Shown here: positions 10,800 through 21,349 of the stretch, one piece after another | Numbering within the stretch: position 1 is the first letter of the stretch | How the letters are laid out: every line of letters starts with the position of its first letter | From: Monocercomonoides exilis | Taxonomy: Eukaryota; Preaxostyla; Oxymonadida; Polymastigidae | Reading direction: 5' to 3' | NCBI GenBank assembly: GCA_001643675.2 | Contig: LSRY02000031.1 | Coordinates: 899,001-963,000, forward strand | Length of the DNA stretch: 64,000 nucleotides | The notes under the pieces: model-generated | Database searches by the model: none | Told to the model about the DNA's origin: nothing | The model's input: the letters and a program-made list of their open reading frames with translations, nothing else | Translations under genes and position numbers: made by a program

Positions 10800-11504
10800 G
10801 ACTCATTGCACATCTGAAAAAGCGCAAGTTTCTTGATTCGAAGTTTTATTTGTTGGAAAGGCTGCGTTCTTTTTTTGCTTTAATTATTCATAAATCATCA
10901 AATTAATCAAATGCAAAATGTTGAAAATAAAATTACCATCAAAGAAACAAAGCAAATGCATATGAAAACAATGTTAAGAAACTCCTAACAAATATAAACT
11001 CCGCATACCGGCATTACAACCAAGAGTAATTTGAAGTGAGATGCCCTTTATTAACATATTTATTCTTATCAAATACTTTTAAAAAATATGAAAATTCAAT
11101 GAAAATATCAATACATACATATTATTAAAAAGAAAAGATTTAAAATGAAATGAATTTTTAAAAGAAAAAATTTTCAAATTATGAAGAAACGAAAAACTTC
11201 AAAAAAATTTATTCTTCCATTTAAAAATCAATACAAATTGTAACATATAAATAAAGAGTATAAACATTAAAAAAATGAAGAGAAATTAAACGAATCCTTC
11301 GAAAATTGCAAAAAAATAAATAAACGTTGGAGATGCAAGAAAAGATGAGGAAATAATGATTGTGAAAAAATATTCAACTCCTAATTTCTCACAGTAATCC
11401 AAAAAAATTAAAAAATTCAAAAAAATTCAAAAAAATTCAAAAAATTCAAAAAAAATCAAAAAAATCAAAAAACCATCATCAAATTTCATAACTTCTTATG
11501 TGAG
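10800..11504. other. AT-rich intergenic stretch
   Basis: Very AT-rich sequence with imperfect runs of the type TTCAAAAAAA near 11400-11470. No gene was recognised. A small 5' exon of the upstream proline-rich gene may lie at its start. Confidence 0.4.
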
Positions 11505-13013
11505 CTACACGAAAACAAGATATTTGATTATTCTTCTGTTATTTCTAAACACATAGGAGTTGAAGAAAGCAATGAAACACAAGCTCACCAGCCAATCTTC
11601 GTATCCTTCTTCCTCCATCATTTCAATCACTTTCCTTTTCAGCTCTTTCCGTTTGGCTTCCTCTCTCTCTTTTTCGCTCTTCACACTCAGCCTTTTTGCA
11701 AGGCCCCTGAACACATACAAACAGCCACTGGCTTCTTCTTTTGCCACTTCTGACCGAACAACCTCGCTCAAAGCAACGCCAATCGCTCCTTTGTCCAGCA
11801 AGCAGTCAATTTGTGAGGCTTGGCTTTTGATCATCGCATGGAACAGCTGAAAACAGAGTCTGGCGATGCTTCCTTGGCATGCCCTTGTGGCCCAAAACAC
11901 TCGCACAACGCATTCAACCAGCCCTTCGTGCTCTTTCGTCTGATATTTGCACACAAAGAAGTAAACATCCAATGAGCGGAGCCACCTCTCAATAATCATG
12001 ATTTCACTCTCTGCACTTCTTTCTTTCTTTTCTTTCTTTTCTTTCTTTTCTTCCTTTTCTTCTTCCTCTCTCTTCCATTCCAAACTCCTAACCAGCTCTT
12101 CCAATTCTCTTGTTGCTTCCTTCACAAAATGCAGCTCATTCACAATGGCATCCTCCAAATTTCTATCAACTTGAAATCGATAAATCAAAAACTGCCAAGC
12201 AGACTGACAAGCAAGTTGAGTGAGATTGTGATGTTCCTGGTGATATTTGATGATTTCTTTGATCTCATTCAGATACAATCCTTTCTCTATTTTCTATTTT
12301 TTTTCGAAAAAAGAAAGAAATAATTATTCAGAAATAAAATAAAATAAAATTACAACTCACATACTTGATTTGCCCCAATATTGCCCAAAGCAAGCAACGC
12401 CATTTCCACATCTTTCTGAACCTCCTCATTTTCTTCCTTGTTTGCAGCATATTTGAGAATACACTTCACATAGATTGTTAGCAATTCTTTTGGTATTCTA
12501 TCGTAATTATCAAGAAGAAGAAAATAGCATTCGATGATGTCGATTTGAAGCTTTTCATCTCTATTCTTTTTTTTCTTCTCTTCCTTTAAAGCCGTCTTTG
12601 TTAACCTTTGACACAACAAAGAATTGATAAAACAGCCACTTCTAATCATTTTCATATTAACAAAACATCCGATGTACTTCAACAACAATAATGAATTTTT
12701 CATTGTCATTTTCTTTTCTTCAATCATTTTATTAACTTCTTCGAACAGATTTTTTCTGTCCATTGTCCCAAATTCTTCTTCGTTCATTTCCTTCATTGCT
12801 TCATTCATTTCTTCAACTTTCTTTTTCTGTTCAATTTCCGAACAATGCCCCAGTTCGTCGAACAACGCTTCAAAAAACAAGAAAGAAAAGAAATAAAAGT
12901 CAGAAATTCAACCATCATAAATTCAAAAACAACATTGCTCACAAACTCAAAAACTGTTCAACATAAAAGCTGTTTTGAACTTCATCTTCATCCTCATCAT
13001 TATACGAGCTCAT
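11505..13013 (-). CDS. Helical (ARM-like?) lineage-specific family protein, paralogue 1
   Basis: Three exons: 13013-12947, 12867-12365 and 12293-11505. Introns are 12946-12868 (GTTTGT..AAG, phase 1) and 12364-12294 (GTATGT..TAG, phase 0). The predicted product has 452 aa. Exon 1 is short and starts MSSYNDEDEDEVQNSF. Exon 2 carries LFDELGHCSEIEQKKKVEEM and ends in DVEMALLALGNIGANQ. Exon 3 starts KIEKGLYLNEIKEIIKYHQE and contains a highly charged Glu/Lys linker and a C-terminal KRKVIEMMEEEGYEDWLVS helix. The whole protein looks alpha-helical, suggesting ARM/HEAT-like packing, with no signal peptide or membrane segment. It aligns along its length with the genes at 15121-16527 and 31750-33188. 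The function is unknown. It ends in TAG. Confidence 0.8.
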
Positions 13014-13699
13014 TTTATTTATAACTTATATTTTCCTATTCGTTTAAAATTGTTACTTGCCCGACAAAATAAAAGATAAATACAAACATCGATTATAACC
13101 AAGCAAACATGAAAGAACGCAACAAACTATTTTGTATTTGCTTTACAACAAGATGCACAAAGAAAGTGCTATGAAATTACTGTGCTCAGTTGACTAAGTC
13201 CAGGAATGAAAATCTTTTGTTCTTTTTTGATCGAACCAACTTTAATTCAATAAATTCAGAAAGATTTTTTTTTGTACTTTTGAAATCCTTTTTCGATCAA
13301 TCCCCATCTTATATAAACATTTTCCTTTTCAAATAAGGTGGCAACATTTTGAAATAGAGGTGGAAAAACAAGAAATAATGATTCATGAAGAGAAAGTTCT
13401 TTCTATTTAATTAATTGAATGAATCGGACCATAAACATCAAAAGAACAAGTTGCTTTCATTTTATGGAATTAATGTATAAAGAGTGTTTTTTTGAGCAAG
13501 CATGAAGAACAGGATTGACTGTTGAAGAAGAAATATTCAAAACACTGAAAGTTAAAAAATCATTTAATTGATGAGGCAAAGACCAAATGCTTCAACCGCA
13601 AGAAAGGAAAAAATAATTTGGAAATAAGAATTAAAATACAAAATATTCAAAGATTTGTCCAAACAACGCTATTACAAAATTGAATGTTCTACATTGTTG
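13014..13699. other. AT-rich intergenic stretch upstream of paralogue 1
   Basis: No coding signal was found. It would contain the promoter of the minus-strand gene starting at 13013, but no motif stood out. Confidence 0.4.
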
Positions 13700-13854
13700 C
13701 GTAAGATATACATAACCTTTCGTTTTACATGTGATTTTTCAAAAACCTTAGATGACCAAAGCCATTGGATTTTGGAGGAAAGGAAATTTGACAAGGAATT
13801 ATGCGGAGACAACTCTGCACCGAAGTGAATGCAGAAAGAATACAGGAAAGGTTT

Positions 13855-13890
<36 letters not shown>

Positions 13891-14970
13891 CATGAAAATT
13901 TGAATGCGTTTCAAATAGAAAGAAATCACCTGTTAAAATCCGTTTTCCCTGAACAGAGCGACGAGAAATACAATCATTTTGATCCATATTTTGATGATCA
14001 TTTATCACCAAAATGATCTTCATTGAATGATAAAGAGACGATTTCGCATTTTGACATCCATCATCACATGGAATGGCACATGAGAACAAAAGTTCATCTG
14101 ATCGAATGTTTTGTAATATTTCCTCTTTTTTGTGCTTAAGAAGTGACATTCAGAAGAAGTGCCTCTTTCTTTCGTTTGTTTGCGATGCAACTCACAGAAT
14201 GTTTCTTCTTCTGCTTTGTCTTCGCTGAGCATGCCTCCATTTGTGCATTCCACCCCGCAGCGGATAAACATTCGGAAAAGGTTGTTCAATCACAATTTCT
14301 ACGAATGAAATTGAACTCTTCAAATGATCTCGATTTGTCTATCGTTCAAAACAACAATAAGAAGTCTTCCAGACATATTGAATTTTCATCTAATATTTCA
14401 TCTGCATCAACAAGCGAATAACAACAAATTACTTTTCCTCCTCCTCCTCCTCCTCCTCCTCCTCCTCCTCCTCCTCCTTCTCTTTCTTTCTTTTTCCTCT
14501 TCTTCCTCTTCGTCCTCCTCTTCTTCTTCTCCTTCTCCTTCTTTTCCTTCAAATCCTTCATCATCTTTCTTCAACACTTTGATCATTTCCATTGCATATC
14601 TTCTTCTTCCACTTCTTCATTCTTTGAGAAGTCTTCCTTTCTCTCACCCATATGGAATTGACTGTGAATTGTATATTCTTAATCACTGTTTGCCAAGGCA
14701 CATTGAAATACGAAACAGAAAGAGAAAATGGGAAAAAGAAAGTGAACATTTTTGTATGAGAAAATGCAATCAACTCTTCAATAGCCAAAAGAAAACATCT
14801 TCATCTTTCCATTTGCATTCATCTTTGAAACTCCTTATTTGGCTGCAGGGTTTTAATTTCTCATCTTCAGTTTCAATGAGATCATATGAAACAAAGAAAA
14901 GCCAGGGAAGAATCCGAAGGATTATTAACTCCAAAAAGGATAAGAAAAGAGACTTTTCAAGTTAAATGAA
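13700..14970 (-). pseudogene. Unidentified decayed coding region
   Basis: Minus-strand fragments in two frames read as one broken protein: GMLSEDKAEEETFCELHRKQ and ERGTSSECHFLSTKK (14230-14110), then in a shifted frame ILQNIRSDELLFSCAIPCDD and GCQNAKSSLYHS (14120-14030). The spaced Cys/His residues could be zinc-binding. A poly-Glu/Arg tract from CTC/CTT repeats (about 14435-14560 on the plus strand) and a homopolymer T run at about 13857-13887 interrupt it. The plus-strand Ser/Leu frame over the same repeats is a shadow. No family was recognised. Confidence 0.3.
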
Positions 14971-15120
14971 CAAATGAATGTAATTTATTTTTTTCTTTTT
15001 CTTTTTTGAAATTGGGAAAAATAATCAATTTAAAATATTCATATGAATATTTTGTGTGAAACGAAAAAAAAAAGAAAAAATTCAGTTATCGAATTTAAAA
15101 GTGTGATGCATTTTGTTTCC

Positions 15121-16527
15121 TTAAACACTTATAAAATAGTCAGAAATATTCAACGATAGTCCATGATAATATCGTCTGTTAAGAAAATCAAATTTTTCAT
15201 GAAAGCTTGTGATGATGTCTTCGTATCCTTCTTCTTCCATCTTTTCAGTCACTTTCCTTTTTGAAGCTTTTCTTTTCGCTTCTTCCATTTCATCATCTTC
15301 CTCTTCTTTCAATCTTCTTGAAACTTTCAAAAAAAGTACTAAGCTTTCATATGCCATTTTTTCATTCAACGCTGGCAGTTGTATCCCTTGAAAAACAGCA
15401 TCTACAGCTCCTCCCTTCACAAAAGCTTCAACTTTTATAGCTTTGTTTCCTGCTGCAGTTTCCAATAAATAAACACAATGATAATGAATTCCATTGCATT
15501 TCTCCTTTGTGGCTTGAAATACTTGAACAATGCTTCCAATAAGCCCAGAAAATTCTTCTCTCTGCAATTTACACATTTCGAAGAAAAAATTCAAAGATTC
15601 GATCCATCTCAATAAAGCAAGCTCTTCTTCACTTTCTTCTTCTTTCTCTCTCTTCCAATCCACATTTCTTGTCAGCTCTTCGATTTCTCTTGCTGCCTCT
15701 CTCGCAAAATGCAGATCATTCACAATCACTTCTTCTAAATTCTCATCGAAATATAATCTGTCTATCAAAAACTTCCAAGCACACCGATAGGCAAGATGTG
15801 AAAGATTTCGATGTTCCTGATGATATTTGATAATCTCTTTGATTTCATTCATATAAAGTTCTTGTTCGATTGGCTGATGAAAAAATAAGAAAAAATTGAT
15901 TAAATTAAAAAGAAAATAACATTGTTCATACACAAATTCCAATGTTATGCAAAGCCAGAAAAGCTATTTCCACTTCATTACGAGCTTCCACGCTTTCCTC
16001 TTTCTTCAACGCAGCTTTCACGAGGCAAGGCACGCAAATCGACAATAATTCATGGTTGAAAATAAAGCTCAGAGAAAAAAAGCATTCGCAAAGATCAACA
16101 AGAAGTTTTTCATCCTTTTCATCTATTTTTTTGTTCTCCGCAATTATCATCTGTTCAAATCTTTTGTTCAACGAAGATTCTTTAAAGCTACGTGTCCATG
16201 CATTTTTTAGAACTTTGCAATATCCAACACGCTTCAACAATAAAAGCACATTTCCCATTGACAGTTTCTTATCTTCAATCATTTTGTTCATTTTGTAAAA
16301 CAGTTCTTTCGTGAAAACAGACTTGAATTCCTCTTCATTCATTTCATAAACAATTTTATTCATCTCTTCGATTATCCGTTTCTGCCCGTTCTCATCACAA
16401 TCTTCAAGCTCAGAAAACAATTCTTCAAAAAAACAAAGAAAAACAAAAATAAATCCATTCATCGAGAACTCAAATCCAACAATAAACACAAACCATTAAA
16501 CCTTTCAGTTCCACTCGTTGTCTGCAT
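15121..16527 (-). CDS. Helical (ARM-like?) lineage-specific family protein, paralogue 2
   Basis: Three exons: 16527-16494, 16422-15932 and 15873-15121. Introns are 16493-16423 (GTTTGT..AAG, phase 1) and 15931-15874 (GTATGA..CAG, phase 0). The predicted product has 425 aa. Exon 1 encodes MQTTSGTERFN; an in-frame upstream ATG (MISEF...) could extend it. The exon 1/2 join gives NELFSELEDCDENGQKR, parallel to LFDELGHCSEIEQ in paralogue 1. Exon 2 contains LLLLKRVGYCKVLKN and SICVPCLVKAALKKEES; exon 3 starts PIEQELYMNEIKEIIKYHQE and ends KKMEEEGYEDIITSF-type helices. It is predicted all-helical and soluble, with unknown function. It lies in the same orientation as paralogue 1, about 2.1 kb upstream of it, which suggests an old tandem duplication. 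Confidence 0.82.
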
Positions 16528-17563
16528 TTTTGAAAATGCATTGCGAACAAAAAACAACGAAAATTCGTCATTCGAATTGAATTCAGATATCATTGGATAA
16601 AAGAAATCGGCGCAAAACAAAAACTCAAAGCAACCATGAAAGCATAAGTCGTTATACCATTCTGCGTTGTTAGTGTTATTTGACAAGGCGTTACAAAAAA
16701 AGAAAGAAAGAAAAAACGATAAATATTTTTCTGGTTTGTTATTATGGATTTATGATCATCAGATTTGAAAGAATAAAAATATTCCTTGTTGAAATGAGAG
16801 ATAGATGAGCGGATATTTTATGCAGAGCAGGCGATATTGTTACGTGTGGTGCAGCAGGCAATGATGGAATTGGGCAAGATAATTTTATGAAAAGCATCTT
16901 TGAAGGAAATTCATATTCCAAAATAATGGATGAAAATAATGATATATGCGTTTTTTATTATTTTTGTTCATTTTAAAGATTCTTCCCTCTGTGGCCTTCT
17001 CAGAGCGCAAGAATCTGATAAATAATATAAATGGTTATGCCTTTGCTTTTCTGAGGAGAATTTCAAAAGAGAACTGGATTCTGAGTACAATCAGCTAATG
17101 TGAATCGCATATTTTAATATTCAGAAAAAAGAGGGGATGAAAATAAATTCAATTTCAAAGCATTTTGATGAGAGCGAAATGGAATGACAACAATTGGACG
17201 GTTATTGGAAAAAAATAAATCAGAAATGTTTTATTCTAATAAAAAAGTTGATGATAACATCAAAAGCAGAATATTTGTGTGGGAATAAAGGATGATGGAG
17301 AAAGAAGCACATGGAAACAATGGAAAATGAGATTTTCATCATCAGTAATTAAACAATCCTCTGCATTTGCGAAAAAGATGGCAGGTGTGTTCTTTTGAGG
17401 AATTTTGTAATCAATGCAAAACCAATTTCATTTTTATTTTATAAATCTTTTTTCCATTCCAGCCAACAGCATTTTTTTTATTGAGTGTGATTCCCGGGGA
17501 CAATCCATTTCAAGCAGCATTTTTGTGGGCAGTGAGTTTTCTTCTCCTTCTCCTTCGATCTCT
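16528..17563. other. AT-rich stretch, possible weak coding remnants
   Basis: No gene is supported. A plus-strand stretch near 16829-16900 reads GDIVTCGAAGNDGIGQ and another near 16990-17090 reads VAFSERKNLINNINGYAF. Both are short and unconnected, so I treat them as chance or remnant sequence. Confidence 0.35.
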
Positions 17564-18420
17564 TCATTGACGATATTTTTTTAATTTGACTGATGGAAAG
17601 AACGCCTTCTTCGTATTTGAGAATTTGTTGTTTGAATAACCATAAAATTCTAATGTTGCAACATAAAATAAATCTTCCTTCTCTTGCTGCAGTTGTCTGT
17701 TATGAAATTCAAATCTGTTCATCATGCCTACATTTTCTTCAAATGAGTCTTTCTCACCTTTGTCGCCTAGCTCGTTCAAAGAGCATCATCGAGCTCATTT
17801 CATTCCATTTCTCTCTCAGATGCCCCTTCTTCTTTTTCTTCTTTCGTTTTCTTTTTCATATCTGCTGATGCGAGAATTTTGTTTGCGAAAGCAGTCATTG
17901 TGTTGAACTCTGATCATTCAGCATTAACTTCATCATCATCATCATCATCATCATCTTCTTCTTCTTCTTCTTCTTCTTCTTCTTCTTCTTCTTCTTCATC
18001 GAATTCTTCTCTACCTTCTCCTTTTAATCGCTCTCATTCAGATCTTAAATACTCCTTCTTCGACTTATTCGTGATCTTCTGTTTTCCCTGTAATCTTTCT
18101 CTTCTCCAATGTCCACTCACATGAGTATTAACTCTGTCCTCTCCATCGAAAACCCTTCCTTCAGAGCGAAGTTCATCATTCGCACAAGTTCTTCCTGCTA
18201 AATGAAGCCATGCGTCTGTGAGTTATTGACTTCAACATCAGAAAGAATCCCCTCCCACACTTCACAATCTTCGAGCACATCCTCAGATTCTCCTTGTGAG
18301 GAACCGACTTTGTGAATAGAGACATCAATGGGTGGTGACTTTTCTGCGTCTGTAACTTCCACCATTCGACAAGACTCATCCACACTCTCCTCGTCGCCGT
18401 GTCGCTTCCTCGCGAGATTG
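17564..18420 (-). pseudogene. Unidentified decayed minus-strand gene
   Basis: The minus strand reads DESCRMVEVTDAEKSPPI, DVLEDCEVWEGILSDVEV and HGFI, then a TAG and an open continuation EELVRMMNFALKEGFSME (about 18390-18140). After an acidic microsatellite (GAA/GAT on this strand, about 17928-18000), a shifted frame gives DKGEKDSFEENVGMMNRFEF. The premature stop and frame changes argue for a pseudogene. No family was recognised. Confidence 0.35.
17928..18000. repeat. Trinucleotide microsatellite (TCA)n(TCT)n
   Basis: Consecutive TCA then TTC/TCT triplets run without a break. On the minus strand they would encode poly-Asp/Glu inside the decayed gene. Confidence 0.9.
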
Positions 18421-20249
18421 CAATGTGCAGAGCATTCGTAATGGCTCGTTAACGACCTGAACCTCCTTCCTTATTCGCACTTTAACAACTTTCTCTTCTG
18501 AGCAGCTGTTTTATTCAAACAAACATATACAAGTTCGCTTCATGTTAATATTCTCCACATTTCATAAAACAAAAATTGTCTATTTTTATTATATCATCTG
18601 TTAGATCAGAAAAAGAGATTGATAAGGAGACAAAAACGTTGAACCATAAGCAAGGAAATCTTAAAGATGCTATCAGAAAAGATGAAAATTTGAAAAAGAT
18701 GGAAGAAATGAGACAGTTTATGTTGTGGTTTGTTTCTCTGTTTTCATTAATGGAAATGTGTCAATAGGTGTTGCAAATAACTCATTTTAGTAGTTTTCTT
18801 GAGGTTTTAAAAAAAGCAAACATTCTTGCATTACATCAATAAAACAAAAATTGCATCATTATTTTCTGTTTGTGAACGTGAAATATTTTCGTATTTTCAA
18901 AAGTTTTTCATTTAAAACATTTAAACTTTATGCAACATTAAAAAAATATCTTGACTTTTCTTTCTTATTTAAATTCCGAAATTATTTATCACTTACAAAG
19001 ACGATTACATGCGAGTGAAATGAGCCATTAATCATATTAATAAAATATACATAAATACTTAATCAAATGGAACATAAATGATTATCTTCATTTCACTAAT
19101 AATCTTTCTTATTAACAAAAAATAAACTCCAGATAAACAAAGTTTTCACTATAAAAACTAAAGATTAATTATATACGTTTACAACAACTTCTAAAGCTTA
19201 AAAAGAGTTAACATTTTCGAAAATAAATTGAACGAATATGTGGATGTTACAATAAAGAAGGTTATTAAAAAGTTTTTAGCATTGCACTTAAAAATAGCAA
19301 TAAAGTGTAAATTTCACACCTCATTTGTGAAGTATTTAAGTGCTGCGTTATTAAATCCAAAGATAAACTTTCAATTTGCAGGCATTAAAGTTTTGTGCAA
19401 AAAATATTGAAATAAAAATTTAATAATGGGACAGATCACAAATATTTATTCTTGATATTTTATGTTGATATCTAAAAAAACTGTTCCACCCAAAAGTGTT
19501 GTTTTTTTATGTTATTTATTATCACTTATTATCATGAATGAAATCATGAAATTGGAGAAGGTATTTTCTTTCACTTATGCCGAAAGAAATATTAATGAGC
19601 ACGCAAAATAATTAAAGGCCGAACTGCAATGCAATCACAGGAATGGGACAAGATAAAGGGAGGAAGATTAATCAGACTTTGGAGCGCATGCTTGCTGGAA
19701 GGACAAAAGAGCATTATAAAGATTTGAAGAAAGATCGAGGGAAGATGGAGCAAAGCGAATGAGCGAAGAACAGCGTATAGCTTGCAGATGTGTGATGAAG
19801 GAGCAACTGGATTCATGCATAATCAGATTGAGTTCTGTGAATCAGGTCAAATTCAGAAGCAATGTTTTTTTTGTCAAAAAGAAATCGGAACCCTGGAGTC
19901 AGATCGAAGCCTATTTGACATGACAAATCGATAATATTTTGTCAGTCATTTCTGATCAACAAAACCCATTATTAATTTTATATATTAATTTTATTGATAA
20001 ATAAAAAATGGAAACAACATAATTATCTTTGGCAATTCCAAAATATTTCTTTTTCAATTTTTGAATTTGTTTAAGAAACCATTTTTAAAAAAAACTATCT
20101 ACAAATATTTTTAATAACTCTTTATTGCTGATTCAATGCAAGTTCAAAAAGCAATAAATCTTTTTAACTGCAATGTCGCCTCTGAAAATCAATAAAATAT
20201 TTTCTGTTTTGCAGTAGATGAAGTTGAGGTTCCATTCAGCACACTTTTC
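18421..20249. other. AT-rich gene-poor stretch
   Basis: No gene was found over about 1.8 kb. Around 19600-19900 several frames carry short charged peptides (for example ERMLAGRTKEHYKDLKKDRG, plus strand) that look like remnants of an unrecognised gene. Confidence 0.4.
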
Positions 20250-21267
20250 GAATAGTGTCAACTTTTTAATGGGACTTTTTTACTTATTGGCACTTTTTAT
20301 GTTTGAAGCTGCAAATCAATAAAAAGTCCCCAATGAATTTCAACACATACACCACACTTTTTAACTAGTTTCAGCAGATACTTTTGCAGTTTGTTTTTAT
20401 ATTTTTATTCATTAGTCATTGAGAAATTTCGTTTTTTTGTTAAATTTGAATGGACATTTACCAGCCAACCAGGCAACGCCCATGAAATCGGGGACATGCT
20501 TTGAGTAGCTTTTACTAGGATCAATCTATTTTTATATTCTTTTTTTTAACAAACACTATTTTCTTGATTTTTTCGCATTTCAAATTTTCATCAACATGAT
20601 AACATTAAACTGTTTATTTCTTTATTAATATTATGAAATGATAAAAATAAAAATATGATATGAAAAACAAATACTCTTTTAATAAAGTGTTGTAAAAATA
20701 GAACATAGTTTATTTATTTATGTCTAGAACAGCAAAATGGTCCCAACTGCTTTTGATCTTTAATAAAACTATTGTTGTTTTGATGATTTCTTCATAATAA
20801 AAAATTTTTTATATTCATATTTGAATGTATATCATTATTAAAGTGTTTGTTTTTCATATCATATTTTTATTTTTATCATTTCATAATATTAATAAAGAAA
20901 TAAACAGTTTAATGTTATCATGTTGATGAAAATTTGAAATGCGAAAAAATCAAGAAAATAGTGTTTGTTAAAAAAAAGAATATAAAAATAGATTGATCCT
21001 AGTAAAAGCTACTCAAAGCATGTCCCCGATTTCATGGGCGTTGCCTGGTTGGCTGGTAAATGTCCATTCAAATTTAACAAAAAAACGAAATTTCTCAATG
21101 ACTAATGAATAAAAATATAAAAACAAACTGCAAAAGTATCTGCTGAAACTAGTTAAAAAGTGTGGTGTATGTGTTGAAATTCATTGGGGACTTTTTATTG
21201 ATTTGCAGCTTCAAACATAAAAAGTGCCAATAAGTAAAAAAGTCCCATTAAAAAGTTGACACTATTC
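20250..21267. repeat. Near-perfect 1 kb palindrome (422 bp inverted arms, 174 bp spacer)
   Basis: The left arm 20250-20671 is the reverse complement of 20846-21267; base x pairs with base 41517-x. Long stretches were read as identical, for example the block with CATGAAATCGGGGACATGCT near 20480 and its complement near 21020. Outer ends are GAATAGTGTCAAC and GTTGACACTATTC. The 174 bp spacer is unpaired and AT-rich. No ORF and no clear target-site duplication were seen. It could be a fold-back/MITE-like element or an inverted duplication; the near identity of the arms suggests recent origin or ongoing homogenisation. Confidence 0.92.
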
Positions 21268-21349
21268 AATTTTGAGCCAAACAAATGCAAAAAGTCACAT
21301 GACATAAGCGATAGAAATATTCAATAGGCTGTTATTTTAATAAGATGAA

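Noticed and set aside
14324-14965. Plus-strand Leu/Ser-rich frame over the CTC/CTT repeats
   Set aside because: The open frame is a product of the microsatellite. The minus strand has the more protein-like flanking text.
16829-16900. Subtilisin-like phrase CGAAGNDG on the plus strand
   Set aside because: Only about ten residues match, with no catalytic Asp or His region nearby and stops on both sides.
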